Part shown: positions 52,923-62,448 of the stretch, piece by piece
How positions within the stretch are numbered: the first letter of the stretch is position 1
How the letters are laid out: every line of letters starts with the position of its first letter
Source of the DNA: Limimaricola sp. G21655-S1
GTDB lineage: Bacteria > Pseudomonadota > Alphaproteobacteria > Rhodobacterales > Rhodobacteraceae
Length of the DNA: 64,000 nucleotides
Direction: 5' to 3'
Assembly (NCBI RefSeq): GCF_027213785.1
Contig: NZ_JAPWGO010000013.1
Span: 1 to 64,000, forward strand
Program-made: the position numbers and the translations under genes
Notes under the pieces: model-generated
Database searches by the model: none
Told to the model about the DNA's origin: nothing
What the model saw: only the letters and a program-made list of their open reading frames with translations

Positions 52923-54910
52923 TGTTCGACAAGATCCTGATCGCGAACCGGGGCGAGATCGCCGCGCGCGTCATCAACACCGCCCGCCGGATGGGGCTCA
53001 AGACCGTCGCCGTGCATTCCGATGCCGATGCCGAGGCGGTGCATGTCAGGCTCGCCGACGAGGCGGTGCGGATCGGTTCGGCACCTGTGGGCGAGAGCTA
53101 TCTCAGGGCAGAGGCCATCATCGACGCCGCGAAGCGGACCGGCGCGGGGGCGATCCATCCGGGCTACGGCTTCCTGTCCGAGAACCCCGATTTCGTCGAG
53201 GCGGTCGAGGCGGCCGGTCTGGTCTTCGTCGGCCCGCCCGCCAGCGCGATCCGCGCCATGGGCCTCAAGGACGCCGCGAAGGCGCGGATGGAAGAGGCCG
53301 GCGTGCCGGTGGTGCCGGGTTATCACGGCGAGGGGCAGGACGGGTCGATGCTGGCCCAAGAGGCCCTACGCATCGGCTACCCGGTGCTGATCAAGGCGCG
53401 CGCCGGCGGCGGCGGCAAGGGCATGCGGCTCGTCGAGCGCGCCGAGGATTTCGCCGACGCGCTGGAAGGTGCGCAGGCCGAGGGCAAGGCCAGCTTCGGC
53501 GACGCCGCCGTGCTGGTCGAGAAATACGTGACCTCGCCGCGCCACGTCGAGATCCAGGTCTTCGCCGACAGCCATGGCAATGTCGTGCATCTGTTCGAGC
53601 GCGACTGTTCGCTGCAACGCCGCCATCAGAAGGTGATAGAGGAAGCGCCCGCACCGGGCATGCCCGAGCATGTCCGCGCCGCGATGGGGGCGGCGGCGGT
53701 CGAGGCGGCACGCGCCATCGGTTACGTGGGCGCGGGCACGATCGAGTTCATCGCCGACGGCTCCGAGGGGCTGCGCGAGGACGGGTTCTGGTTCATGGAG
53801 ATGAACACGCGGCTTCAGGTCGAGCATCCGGTGACCGAGGCGATCACCGGGCTCGACCTCGTCGAGTGGCAGATCCGGGTGGCGCGGGGCGAGACCCTGC
53901 CGTTGACGCAGGACGAGCTTCGGATCGATGGCCACGCGGTCGAGGCGCGGCTTTATGCCGAGGACGCCGAACGCGGCTTCCTTCCCGCCACCGGGCGGCT
54001 GGAGCGGCTGCGTTTTCCCGAGGCCGCGCGCTTCGAGCGCGGCGCGCTGCGGGTGGATGCCGGCGTGACCGAAGGCGACGCAATCACCCCGCATTACGAC
54101 CCGATGATCGCCAAGGTCATCGCCCATGGCGCGACGCGGGCCGAGGCACTGTCACGGCTCGTGGCGGCGCTCGAAGCCACGCAGGTCGGCGGAACGGTGA
54201 CCAATCTCGGTTTCCTCGCGCGGCTGTTGCGCCACGAGGGTTTCGCGGCCGGGGAGGTCGATACCGGTCTGATCGGTCGCGATCTCGACGCGCTGACCGC
54301 CAAGACGGAAATGCCGGAGCATGTGCCGGTGCTGGCAGCACTTGCCGCCGCCGGGCTCGACCATCCGCCCGAAGGCAACGGACCGTGGGGCCGGCTCCGG
54401 GGCTTCCGGCACTGGGGCGCCTCAGAGGTGCATGTCGTGCTGGAGCATGAGGGCGAGCCGCTGGAGGTGGCGCTCAGGCGCGACGGCCCAGGGCATTGGC
54501 ATCGGGCGGGCACGCAGATCGGCGTTTCACGTGACACGCGCGGGTTGGAAGTGACCGTGTCGGGACGGCGCTTCCGTGCCGAGGCGGTACGGCACGGCAA
54601 TCGCGTCACGGTCTGGGATGCGGGCCGGGCCTTTACCTTTGCCATTCCCGATCCGCTCGCCGCGGCGGACGCGGCAGGAACCGGGGGCGATGCCATCGCG
54701 GCACCGATGCCGGGGCTGGTGAAGCGGATGCGCGCCGAGGCCGGGCAGGCGGTGGAAAAGGGCCAGCCACTGGCCGTTCTGGAGGCGATGAAGATGGAGC
54801 ACACGCTCACCGCGCCGCGCGACGGCGTGGTGGCCGAGGTGCTCGCACGCGAGGGATCGCAGGTATCGGATGGTGACCTGCTGCTGACGCTGGAGCCGCA
54901 GGATGAGTGA
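52922..54910 (+). CDS. liuD: Methylcrotonyl-CoA carboxylase, alpha subunit (biotin carboxylase + BCCP)
   Basis: A 662-residue biotin enzyme. The biotin carboxylase (residues 1-445) has ILIANRGEIAARVINTARR, KARAGGGGKGMRLV and FMEMNTRLQVEHPVTE. A linker/BT domain follows. The C-terminal biotinyl domain has the target Lys624 in VLEAMKMEHTLTAP. It carboxylates biotin and, with LiuB, 3-methylcrotonyl-CoA. It overlaps the HMG-CoA lyase gene by 8 bp. Confidence 0.95.
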   Translation: MFDKILIANRGEIAARVINTARRMGLKTVAVHSDADAEAVHVRLADEAVRIGSAPVGESYLRAEAIIDAAKRTGAGAIHPGYGFLSENPDFVEAVEAAGLVFVGPPASAIRAMGLKDAAKARMEEAGVPVVPGYHGEGQDGSMLAQEALRIGYPVLIKARAGGGGKGMRLVERAEDFADALEGAQAEGKASFGDAAVLVEKYVTSPRHVEIQVFADSHGNVVHLFERDCSLQRRHQKVIEEAPAPGMPEHVRAAMGAAAVEAARAIGYVGAGTIEFIADGSEGLREDGFWFMEMNTRLQVEHPVTEAITGLDLVEWQIRVARGETLPLTQDELRIDGHAVEARLYAEDAERGFLPATGRLERLRFPEAARFERGALRVDAGVTEGDAITPHYDPMIAKVIAHGATRAEALSRLVAALEATQVGGTVTNLGFLARLLRHEGFAAGEVDTGLIGRDLDALTAKTEMPEHVPVLAALAAAGLDHPPEGNGPWGRLRGFRHWGASEVHVVLEHEGEPLEVALRRDGPGHWHRAGTQIGVSRDTRGLEVTVSGRRFRAEAVRHGNRVTVWDAGRAFTFAIPDPLAAADAAGTGGDAIAAPMPGLVKRMRAEAGQAVEKGQPLAVLEAMKMEHTLTAPRDGVVAEVLAREGSQVSDGDLLLTLEPQDE

Positions 54911-55754
54911 GCGTGTCGAGATCGTCGAGGTCGGCCCGCGCGACGGGTTGCAGAACGAAGCGCGGATCATCCCCGCCGCCGACAAGATCGCGCTGGTCGA
55001 CCGGCTCTCGGCCTGCGGCTTCGCGCGGATCGAGGTGACGAGCTTCGTGAACCCGAAGCGCGTGCCGCAGATGGCGGATGCGGCGGAGGTCCTCGCCGGA
55101 ATCCGGCGCGAGCCGGGGATCCGATACGCGGCGCTGACGCCGAACTTGCGCGGCTTCGAGGCGGCGCAAGAGGCGAAGGCCGAGGAGGTCGCGGTTTTCG
55201 CCTCCGCCTCGGAAGGCTTCAGCCAGGCCAATATCGGCTGCTCCATCGCCGAGAGCATGGAGCGCTTCGCGCCGGTCATGGCGGCCGCGCGAGACTCCGG
55301 CCTGCCGGTGCGCGGCTATGTCTCCTGCGTCACCCATTGCCCCTATGACGGCCGGGTTGCGCCCGATGCCGTGGCAGAGGTCGCGGCGCGGCTCATGGAT
55401 ATGGGGTGCTACGAGATTTCCTTGGGCGAAACCCTGGGCCGGGCGCTGCCGGAGGACACCGCCGCGATGCTCGACGCCGTGCTGGCCCGCCTGCCCGCCG
55501 ACAAGCTCGCCGGGCATTTCCATGACACCTCGGGCCGCGCGCTCGACAACGTGGCGGTCTGCCTCGAGCGGGGGCTGCGGGTGTTCGACGCGAGCATCGG
55601 CGGCCTTGGCGGCTGTCCCTTCGCGCCGGGCGCGGCCGGCAATGTCGCGACCGAAGGGCTCGCATTGATGCTGGAGGAGCGCGGCTTCGAGACCGGGCTC
55701 GATCGCAAACGGCTGACCGAGACGGCGGGTTTCGCCAAGGAGCTGCGCGCATGA
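54903..55754 (+). CDS. liuE: Hydroxymethylglutaryl-CoA lyase
   Basis: A 283-residue TIM-barrel lyase. Motifs are VEVGPRDGLQNEARI, VTSFVNPKRVPQMADA, CSIAESMERF, YVSCVTHCPYDG, LGETLGRALP, GHFHDTSGRALDN and the catalytic-cysteine loop GLGGCPFAPGAAGNVATEG. It splits HMG-CoA to acetyl-CoA and acetoacetate, the last step of leucine breakdown. Overlaps neighbours by 8 and 4 bp. Confidence 0.96.
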   Translation: MSERVEIVEVGPRDGLQNEARIIPAADKIALVDRLSACGFARIEVTSFVNPKRVPQMADAAEVLAGIRREPGIRYAALTPNLRGFEAAQEAKAEEVAVFASASEGFSQANIGCSIAESMERFAPVMAAARDSGLPVRGYVSCVTHCPYDGRVAPDAVAEVAARLMDMGCYEISLGETLGRALPEDTAAMLDAVLARLPADKLAGHFHDTSGRALDNVAVCLERGLRVFDASIGGLGGCPFAPGAAGNVATEGLALMLEERGFETGLDRKRLTETAGFAKELRA

Positions 55755-56527
55755 GTTACGAGACGTTGAAGCTCGACACGGATGATCGCGGCGTTCTGAC
55801 CGTGACGCTGAACGCGCCCGAACGTCGCAACGCGCTTTCGGCGCGGATGATGGACGAGCTGACGGCGCTGGCGCGGGCCGAGGGCGCGCAGGCGCGCGCC
55901 GTGGTGCTGCGGGGCGCGGGCGAGGTGTTCTGCGCCGGCGGCGACCTGACCTGGATGCAGGCGCAGATCCGCGCCGACCGCGAGGGGCGCCGCGCCGAGG
56001 CGCGACGTCTGGCGGGCATGCTGGACGCGCTCAACACCATGTCCAGCCCGCTGATCGGACGGGTGCATGGTGGCGCCTATGGCGGCGGCGTCGGCATGGC
56101 CTGCATCTGCGACGTGGTGGTGGCCGAGGAGGGTACGCGCTTTGGCTTCACCGAGACCAAGCTTGGAATCATCCCGGCGACGATCTCGCCCTATGTGCTC
56201 GCCCGGATGGGCGAGGGGCGGGCCCGGCAGGTCTTCATGTCGGCGCGGCTCTTCGGCGCCGAGGAGGCGGTACGGCTCGGCATCGCGACCCGCGCGGTGC
56301 CGCTTGCCGATCTCGACGCGGCCGTCGAGGCCGAGGTCGCGCCCTATCTGAAGATCGCGCGTGGTGCCGCGGCGCGGGCCAAGGCGCTGGCGCGCAGCCT
56401 CGGCCCCCGTATCGATGAGGCCGTCATCGAGGCCACCATCGACCGGCTGGTCGAAGCCTGGGAGAGCCCGGAAGCGGAGGAGGGGATCGCCGCCTTTCTC
56501 GAGAAGCGCCCGGCGCGCTGGTCATGA
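55751..56527 (+). CDS. liuC: Methylglutaconyl-CoA hydratase (enoyl-CoA hydratase family)
   Basis: A 258-residue crotonase. The oxyanion-hole parts are GEVFCAGGDLTWM and GRVHGGAYGGGVGMACICD; RFGFTETKLGIIPATISPYVL follows. It hydrates 3-methylglutaconyl-CoA to HMG-CoA, which the adjacent lyase cleaves. It overlaps both neighbours by 4 bp. Confidence 0.92.
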   Translation: MSYETLKLDTDDRGVLTVTLNAPERRNALSARMMDELTALARAEGAQARAVVLRGAGEVFCAGGDLTWMQAQIRADREGRRAEARRLAGMLDALNTMSSPLIGRVHGGAYGGGVGMACICDVVVAEEGTRFGFTETKLGIIPATISPYVLARMGEGRARQVFMSARLFGAEEAVRLGIATRAVPLADLDAAVEAEVAPYLKIARGAAARAKALARSLGPRIDEAVIEATIDRLVEAWESPEAEEGIAAFLEKRPARWS

Positions 56528-57063
56528 GCGCGCGGCCCATTGACGCCGCCATCCCCGGGGCCGAGGATCGCCGCCGGGGATGGGGTGCAATGGGCGAGAG
56601 CGGGATCACACTGGACGAGACCGACCGTCGGCTGCTGCGACTGTTGCAGGCGGAGCCCGACCTGACCCTGCGCGAGGTCGGCGAACGGCTCGGGCTGTCG
56701 CATACGCCGTGCTGGCGCAGGCTGACCCGGATGCGCGAGGCCGGGGTGATCGAGGAGCGGCGCCACATCATCGACCCCGTGGCGGCGGGATTCGACATCA
56801 CGGTGTTCTGCGCGGTACGGATGAACGGCCACTCGCGCGCGCATCTCGAAGAGTTCGAGGCGGCCGTGGTGCGCATCGCCGAGGTGGTGCAGTGCTACAC
56901 CGTCTCGGGCGATCACGACTACCTGCTGCGGGTGCTGGCCCGGTCGATCCGGCATTACGAGAGCACGGTGAAGAACGCTCTGGTGCAGCTGCCGCACGTG
57001 CTCTCGATCTCCACCAGCGTGACGCTTCGCGAGATCAAGAACACCACCGACGTGCCGCTCTAG
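56524..57063 (+). CDS. Lrp/AsnC-family regulator at the end of the leucine operon
   Basis: A 179-residue Lrp-type protein. The helix-turn-helix is LDETDRRLLRLLQAEPDLTL with RLGLSHTPCWRRLTRMREAG; the RAM domain follows (TVFCAVRMNGHSRAHL, CYTVSGDHDYLLRVLARS). The ATG at 56524 overlaps the liuC stop but adds about 22 residues absent from relatives; ATG 56590, with GGGATGGGG upstream, gives the usual ~157 residues. It probably responds to leucine or an intermediate. Its stop TAG and that of convergent egtB share a CTAG. Confidence 0.88.
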   Translation: MSARPIDAAIPGAEDRRRGWGAMGESGITLDETDRRLLRLLQAEPDLTLREVGERLGLSHTPCWRRLTRMREAGVIEERRHIIDPVAAGFDITVFCAVRMNGHSRAHLEEFEAAVVRIAEVVQCYTVSGDHDYLLRVLARSIRHYESTVKNALVQLPHVLSISTSVTLREIKNTTDVPL

Positions 57064-58322
57064 CCGTCTTTCGCGAGCCTCAGCCCGCTCATCTGCCAGC
57101 GCCGGTCGGGGTGGAAGAAGTTACGGTAGCTGTGACGCATCTGCGCCTTCGGCGTGGCGCAGGAGCCGCCGCGCAGCACGTATTGGTTCACCATGAACTT
57201 GCCGTTGTATTCGCCGATCGCGCCTTCCGGAGGGCGAAAGCCCGGATAGGGATCGAAGCTGCTGCGGGTCCACTCCCAGACATCGCCATGCATCTGTCGC
57301 AGCCCCGCACCGGCTCGCCCCGGCAGCGGCCGGAGCGCCCCTTCATCCATGAAGTTGCCCGCGATCTCCGAACCCTGTGCCGCGACCTCCCACTCGGCCT
57401 CGCTCGGCAGCCGCGCACCGGCCCAGCGCGCGAAGGCCTCGGCCTCGTAGAAGCTTACATGCACCACCGGCGCGTTCGGATCGACGGGCTGAGGGCCGCG
57501 CGCGGTGAAGCTCCACCATTCGCCATCCTGCTTCCACCAGTAGAGCGGCGCGTCCCAGCCCTCTGCCTGCGCTTTGGCAAAGCCCTCCATCAGCCAATGA
57601 CGCGCATCGGCGTAGCCGCCATCTTCGATGAAGGCGATCCAGTCGGCATTCGTCACCGGCCGGCTGGCCAGCGCATAGGGGCGCAGCAGCACCTCGTGGC
57701 GGGGCCCTTCGCAGTCATAGGCGAAGCCGGGTCCCGCATGGCCAATCTCGCGGATGCCGCCGTCGAAGCCGATCCAGTCGAGAGGCTGATCGTCGGAAAG
57801 CGCGCGCGGTTCGGGCGGTCTGATCGCGGGCATCAGCGGGTTGAAGGACAGCGCGTGCAGCAGGTCGGTGAGCAGAAGCTCCTGATGCTGCATTTCGTGA
57901 TGGCAGCCTAAGGTGGTCAGTTCGGCCACCTCCGGGTCGCCCTCGTCGAGCAGTCGCTCCATCGCCGCTTCGACATGGGCACGGTACGCCATCACCTCGG
58001 CCACGCTCGGGCGGGTGATCAGCCCGCGCTGGGAGCGGGCATGACGCGGGCCGGCCTGCACATAGTAGGAATTGAACAGGAAGGCGAAGCGGTCGTCCGG
58101 CGAGGCGTAGCCCGGAACCCGTTCGCGCAGGATGAACTGTTCGAAGAACCACGAGGTATGGGCGAGGTGCCACTTGGTGGGCGAGGCATCCTCCATCGAC
58201 TGCACCACCATGTCCTCGGGCGCGAGATCGGCCACCAACTCGCGCGAGCGGGCCCGGGTGGCGCGGAACAGCGCCTGCGCATCATCGGCCAGATCGGCCG
58301 GCTTCGGATTGGCGGTCTGCAT
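57060..58322 (-). CDS. egtB: Ergothioneine biosynthesis sulfoxide synthase EgtB
   Basis: A 420-residue EgtB. The DinB-like N-terminal half has SPTKWHLAHTSWFFEQFIL and the iron-binding His-x3-His-x-Glu motif in GCHHEMQHQELLLTDLLHAL. The C-terminal FGE-sulfatase-like domain has PVVHVSFYEAEAFARWAG, RLPSEAEWEVAAQG, DVWEWTRSSFDPYPGF and VLRGGSCATPKAQMRHSYRN. It joins cysteine (or gamma-Glu-Cys) sulfur to hercynine. The start at 58322 has GAGGGA 8 bases upstream. The methyltransferase EgtD is not in the window. Confidence 0.93.
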   Translation of the reverse strand: MQTANPKPADLADDAQALFRATRARSRELVADLAPEDMVVQSMEDASPTKWHLAHTSWFFEQFILRERVPGYASPDDRFAFLFNSYYVQAGPRHARSQRGLITRPSVAEVMAYRAHVEAAMERLLDEGDPEVAELTTLGCHHEMQHQELLLTDLLHALSFNPLMPAIRPPEPRALSDDQPLDWIGFDGGIREIGHAGPGFAYDCEGPRHEVLLRPYALASRPVTNADWIAFIEDGGYADARHWLMEGFAKAQAEGWDAPLYWWKQDGEWWSFTARGPQPVDPNAPVVHVSFYEAEAFARWAGARLPSEAEWEVAAQGSEIAGNFMDEGALRPLPGRAGAGLRQMHGDVWEWTRSSFDPYPGFRPPEGAIGEYNGKFMVNQYVLRGGSCATPKAQMRHSYRNFFHPDRRWQMSGLRLAKDG

Positions 58323-58476
58323 GTGAATGGTCCCTCGTCTTGCCAGCGGCAAAACGTGCCCGGTTCGTGGTAGGTTCCTGAGGCTTGGCGCGACAGGGCG
58401 CAGCGGGGTCGCGACCGGCCGTCGGGCGGCGGAACCGTGCTGTTCCGTCCCCGGTTGACCGCCGAAGGAGAGCCGC

Positions 58477-60270
58477 ATGATCCGATCCCGCCGCCAGTCG
58501 TCGCCCGAGATCGTGGCCTCCAACACGGTCCCGATCCGCGATCTCGGCGTGATCGGCGACCGCCGCACCGCCGCCGTGCTCGACCGGATGGGTCGCATCC
58601 TCTGGTACTGTCCCTGCCGTTTCGACGGGCCAAGCCTCTTCGCGGGGCTGCTCGATCCCGAGGGCGGCGAATGGCGCATCGACATGGATGGTGCGGCACC
58701 CGGGCCGCGCCGATATCTCGACGGCAGTGGCATGCTGGAGACACATCTCACAGGCCCCGAGGGCGATCTGGTCGTGCTCGACTGGATGACCTCCGGGCCA
58801 CAGGCGCCGATCGGCGTGCTGGTGCGCGAGTTCGGTTCGGCCCCTGCGCCGGTCAGGGTCACGCTCGATCCGCGCCCCGACTACGCGCGTCGGACCGCGA
58901 CGCTGTCCGTCGAAGGCGACGCCGCCATGATCGAGGGCATGCGGCTGTACGGCTCGCACCCGCTGCGCATCTCGGATGGCAAGGTGGTGATGGATCTGCC
59001 GAAGGGCGAGGCCGGCTCGATGATCCTCTCGGACGCGCCGATTTCAAGGCCCGACCGCGCTACACTCGACAACTGGCGCGGCCATACGCTCGGCCATTGG
59101 GAGGGCTTGGACGAGGCGGTGAACTACGAGGGCGTATTCGCCGACGACCTCCAGCGGTCGCTTCGAGCGATCCGGCTGTGTACCCACGAGGAAAGCGGTG
59201 CCACCACCGCCGCGGTCACCACCTCCCTGCCCGAGATCGCCGGGGGCGGCCGCAACTGGGACTACCGCTATGTCTGGCTGCGCGACGCGGGCATGATCGT
59301 CTCGGCGCTCTTGCGACTGTGCCGCAAGGACAGCGAGGGTGAACAGTATCTGAAGTTCATCTGTCGCTGCAGCGGCACCTCCGAGAACTACCCGATGGCG
59401 GTGTTCACCGATCTCGACTGCGAGACCGCGCCGCCCGAGACCGAATTGCCGTTCGAGGGCTGGCGTGGCTCTCGACCGGTGCGGATCGGCAATGGTGCCG
59501 CCGATCAGCTTCAGCTCGATGCCTATGCCAACGTGGCTCTGGCCGCGAAGCTGCTCTACCGCGAAGGGTCGTCGCAAGGCCGCGCGCATTGGGACGTGGT
59601 CGCGGACATCTGCGATTTCCTGAGCCGGAACTGGCGCGAGCCCGATCACGGCATCTGGGAGGAAACCCCGCCGAAGCCCTATGTCTCGGGCAAGGTGGTC
59701 GCCGCCTGCGCGCTGGAATCGGCGGCCGATTACGGCAGCGAAGCCGAGGCCGCGCGCTGGCGAAGGGCGGCCGGCGAAATCCGTGACTGGGTGGCGCGAC
59801 ATGGCCTGACATCAGAAGGTGCCTATGCCGTGTATCCGGGCTCGGACGAGGTCGACGTGACCGCCGCGCTGTTCCCGGTCTGGGACTATTGCGCCGCCGA
59901 CACGCCCGAGATGCTCGCCACCATCGAGGCGCTGGAGCGTGACTGGAGCCCGGACGGGCGGCTCTATCATCGCCGCCTTGAATGCGCCGACGGCACCGAG
60001 GAAGGGGTCTTCGTCGCGGCGGGCTTCTGGGTCGCGCAGTACTGGGTGATGCGCGGCGATCTGGACCGGGCGCATGCGATCATCGAGGCGGGGATCGCGC
60101 AGGGCAACGATCTGGGCCTCCTGTCGGAAGAGGCCGATCCGCGATTGGGGGAGATGCTGGGCAACATTCCGCAGGCTTTCGCCCATGCCGGAATGATCGG
60201 CGCGGTGATCGATCTCAATCGGGCGCTGAAGGCGCGTGCACAAGAGACGCAGGAGAAATCGAACGGCTGA
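58477..60270 (+). CDS. GH15-family glycoside hydrolase (glucoamylase/trehalase-like)
   Basis: A 597-residue cytosolic enzyme. A beta-sandwich N-terminal domain (DLGVIGDRRTAAVLDRMG, WYCPCRFDGPSLFAGLLD) is followed by an (alpha/alpha)6 catalytic barrel: GGGRNWDYRYVWLRDAGM, EPDHGIWEE (likely acid), and LLSEEADPRLGEMLGNIPQAFAHAG (second catalytic region). No signal peptide. GH15 members of this form include glucoamylases, glucodextranases and trehalases; the substrate cannot be told here. AAGGAGAG precedes the start. A redoxin gene follows on the same strand. Confidence 0.88.
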   Translation: MIRSRRQSSPEIVASNTVPIRDLGVIGDRRTAAVLDRMGRILWYCPCRFDGPSLFAGLLDPEGGEWRIDMDGAAPGPRRYLDGSGMLETHLTGPEGDLVVLDWMTSGPQAPIGVLVREFGSAPAPVRVTLDPRPDYARRTATLSVEGDAAMIEGMRLYGSHPLRISDGKVVMDLPKGEAGSMILSDAPISRPDRATLDNWRGHTLGHWEGLDEAVNYEGVFADDLQRSLRAIRLCTHEESGATTAAVTTSLPEIAGGGRNWDYRYVWLRDAGMIVSALLRLCRKDSEGEQYLKFICRCSGTSENYPMAVFTDLDCETAPPETELPFEGWRGSRPVRIGNGAADQLQLDAYANVALAAKLLYREGSSQGRAHWDVVADICDFLSRNWREPDHGIWEETPPKPYVSGKVVAACALESAADYGSEAEAARWRRAAGEIRDWVARHGLTSEGAYAVYPGSDEVDVTAALFPVWDYCAADTPEMLATIEALERDWSPDGRLYHRRLECADGTEEGVFVAAGFWVAQYWVMRGDLDRAHAIIEAGIAQGNDLGLLSEEADPRLGEMLGNIPQAFAHAGMIGAVIDLNRALKARAQETQEKSNG

Positions 60271-60324
60271 GGCTTTCGCGGGTTGTCTCGGCGACCGATG
60301 ACACACCAGACGGGGAGACGACCC

Positions 60325-61146
60325 ATGACCTCGACCAGCGATTACGTCTACGACCACGTCCAGGCCAGCACCCTGAACAAGGACATGGCCTTTCGGCCCG
60401 GTACGCCGGGGCCGGGCGACCGGCTGCCGGTCTTCGACCTGCCCGCCGCCACCGGCGGACGGATCCGCAGCCACGCGATCACCGGCAACAAGCCGATGCT
60501 GTTGGTGACCGGCTCCTACACCTGTCCGATGACTGCGGCGTCGAACCCGGCGCTGAAGCGTCTGCACCGCCGCTATGGCGGCCAGATCGTCTTCGTGATG
60601 CTGCACGTGCGCGAGGCGCATCCGGGCGAGCGTTTCGATCAGCCGCACGACATGGACACCAAGATCCGCAACGCCCGCATCCTGAAGGAGCGTGACAGCC
60701 TGCCCTGGGCCCTGGCGGTGGACGACACGCAGGGCACCCTGCACAAGCAACTCGACGAGAAGCCGAACGCCGTCTGGGTTACCGACCGCGAGGGGACCAT
60801 CGTCTATCGCGGCCTCTGGGCCGGCGACGACGAGGCTCTGGGCGAGGCGCTCGAAGCCGTGTCCAAGGGGCGGATGCCCCGCAAGCGCGAAAGCACGGCA
60901 CGGCTCAAGCCGATGGCCGCCGGGATCGGCGTGATGCGCGAGGTCACGCAGCGCTCGGGCCGGCGCGCCGAGGCGGATCTGTGGAAGGCCGCGCCGCCGG
61001 TCGCGGCGCTGGCGCGCATCGCCGATCTCTACCGCCCGCTGCCGCCGCATTGGCGCACGGCTGCTGCTGCCGCAACGATCGGGCTTGGTGCGACGGCACT
61101 GATCGGGGCACTGACATCGGCGCGAAAGTCCGCACGCAAGAGGTGA
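60325..61146 (+). CDS. Deiodinase-like redoxin, membrane-anchored
   Basis: A 273-residue thioredoxin-fold protein. FDLPAATGGRIRSHAI and LLVTGSYTCPMTAASNPALKRL place a single Cys (TCPM) where redoxins have CxxC and deiodinases have Sec; VMLHVREAHPGERF is the deiodinase-like second strand. The codon is a true TGT, not TGA. A C-terminal hydrophobic helix (WRTAAAAATIGLGATALIGAL) suggests a tail anchor. The start at 60325 has GGGGAG upstream; an in-frame ATG 42 bp earlier is weaker. Function unknown. Confidence 0.78.
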   Translation: MTSTSDYVYDHVQASTLNKDMAFRPGTPGPGDRLPVFDLPAATGGRIRSHAITGNKPMLLVTGSYTCPMTAASNPALKRLHRRYGGQIVFVMLHVREAHPGERFDQPHDMDTKIRNARILKERDSLPWALAVDDTQGTLHKQLDEKPNAVWVTDREGTIVYRGLWAGDDEALGEALEAVSKGRMPRKRESTARLKPMAAGIGVMREVTQRSGRRAEADLWKAAPPVAALARIADLYRPLPPHWRTAAAAATIGLGATALIGALTSARKSARKR

Positions 61147-61169
61147 AATTCCGGGCAATGCAGTGGCTT

Positions 61170-61202
61170 GGCCGTCGTCTCGCTTGACCGGTGACGACGG
61201 CC
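61170..61202 (+). terminator. 10-bp hairpin after the redoxin gene
   Basis: Arms 61170-61179 and 61193-61202 are perfect complements around a 13-base loop. No T-run follows. It separates the redoxin gene from the next transport operon. Confidence 0.55.
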
Positions 61203-61270
61203 GCGCCTAACCTCCCCCTACATGACGGGCCTTGAGGAGGGCCCCGTTCCGAAGGGGGAGGAGACCCGGG

Positions 61271-62440
61271 ATGACACGAGTGCTCACGGCCACGGCCGTC
61301 CTGTTGGGCTGCGCCATGCCCGCATCCGCCGATATCACCATCGCGCATGTCTACGGCAAGACCGGCCCGCTCGAGGCCTATGCCGCGCAATCGCATGAGG
61401 GGCTGATGCTCGGTCTCGAATACGCGACCGAGGGCAACATGGAGGTGAACGGCGAGAAGATCGTCGTGATCGAGAAGGACACCCAGTCCAAGCCCGATAT
61501 CGGCCGCGCCGTTCTGGCCGAGGCCTATGGCGATGACGGTGCCGACATCGCGGTCGGACCGGTCAGTTCCGGCGTGGCGCTCGCCATGCTGCCGGTGGCC
61601 GCCGAATACGAGAAGATCCTGATCGTCGAGCCGGCGGTGGCGGATTCGATCACCGGCTCGGACTGGAACCGCTACGTGTTCCGCACCGGTCGCAACTCCA
61701 GCCAGGACGCGATCTCGAACGCCGTGGCGCTGGGCGGCGAGGGCGTCACCATCGCGACGCTGGCGCAGGATTACGCCTTTGGCCGCGATGGCGTGGCGGC
61801 GTTCCGCGAGGCGCTGGAGGATACCGGCGCCAGCATCGCGCACGAGGAATACGTGCCGACCGACACCACCGACTTCACCGCCGCCGCCGAGCGGATCTTC
61901 GCGGCGATGGAGGGGGTCGAAGGCGAGAAGAAGCTGTTCATCATCTGGGCCGGTGGCGGTAACCCGATGGGCAAGATCAACGCTATGGATCCGTCCCGCC
62001 ACGGCATCGAGATCGCCACCGGCGGCAACATCCTCGCGGCGCTCACCGCCTACAAGGAACTGCCCGGTCTCGAAGGCGCGACCTATTACTACTACGAGAT
62101 CCCCGACAACCCGGTGAATGACTGGCTGGTGGAGGAGCACATGGCCCGCTTCGACGCGCCGCCCGACTTCTTCACCGCAGGCGGCATGGCAGCGGGCATC
62201 GCCATCGTCGAGGCGATCGAGAAGGCGGGCTCGACCGAGACCGAGGACCTGATCGCCACGATGGAAGGCATGGAGTGGGAGACGCCCAAGGGCATGATGC
62301 GTTTCCGCCCCGAGGATCATCAGGCGCTGCAATCCATGTATCACTTCCGCACCGAGGTGCAGGACGGAAAGGATTACGGCGTCCCGGTGCTCGTGCGCGA
62401 GCTTGGCATCGAGGACATGGAAATCCCGATCCGCAACTGA
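61271..62440 (+). CDS. Branched-chain-amino-acid-type ABC substrate-binding protein
   Basis: A 389-residue periplasmic binding protein (type I, Peripla_BP_6). The signal peptide is about residues 1-20, cleaved after ASA. The mature start DITIAHVYGKTGPLEAYAA, IAVGPVSSGVALAML and VFRTGRNSSQDAIS are typical. The start at 61271 follows GGGGGAGGAG. The ligand is unknown (branched-chain or other amino acids, urea or amides). It heads an operon with two ATPases and at least one permease. Confidence 0.9.
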   Translation: MTRVLTATAVLLGCAMPASADITIAHVYGKTGPLEAYAAQSHEGLMLGLEYATEGNMEVNGEKIVVIEKDTQSKPDIGRAVLAEAYGDDGADIAVGPVSSGVALAMLPVAAEYEKILIVEPAVADSITGSDWNRYVFRTGRNSSQDAISNAVALGGEGVTIATLAQDYAFGRDGVAAFREALEDTGASIAHEEYVPTDTTDFTAAAERIFAAMEGVEGEKKLFIIWAGGGNPMGKINAMDPSRHGIEIATGGNILAALTAYKELPGLEGATYYYYEIPDNPVNDWLVEEHMARFDAPPDFFTAGGMAAGIAIVEAIEKAGSTETEDLIATMEGMEWETPKGMMRFRPEDHQALQSMYHFRTEVQDGKDYGVPVLVRELGIEDMEIPIRN

Positions 62441-62448
62441 GGTATCGG

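Noticed and set aside
60325-61146. A selenoprotein
   Set aside because: The active-site codon is TGT (Cys), there is no in-frame TGA, and no SECIS-like hairpin follows it.
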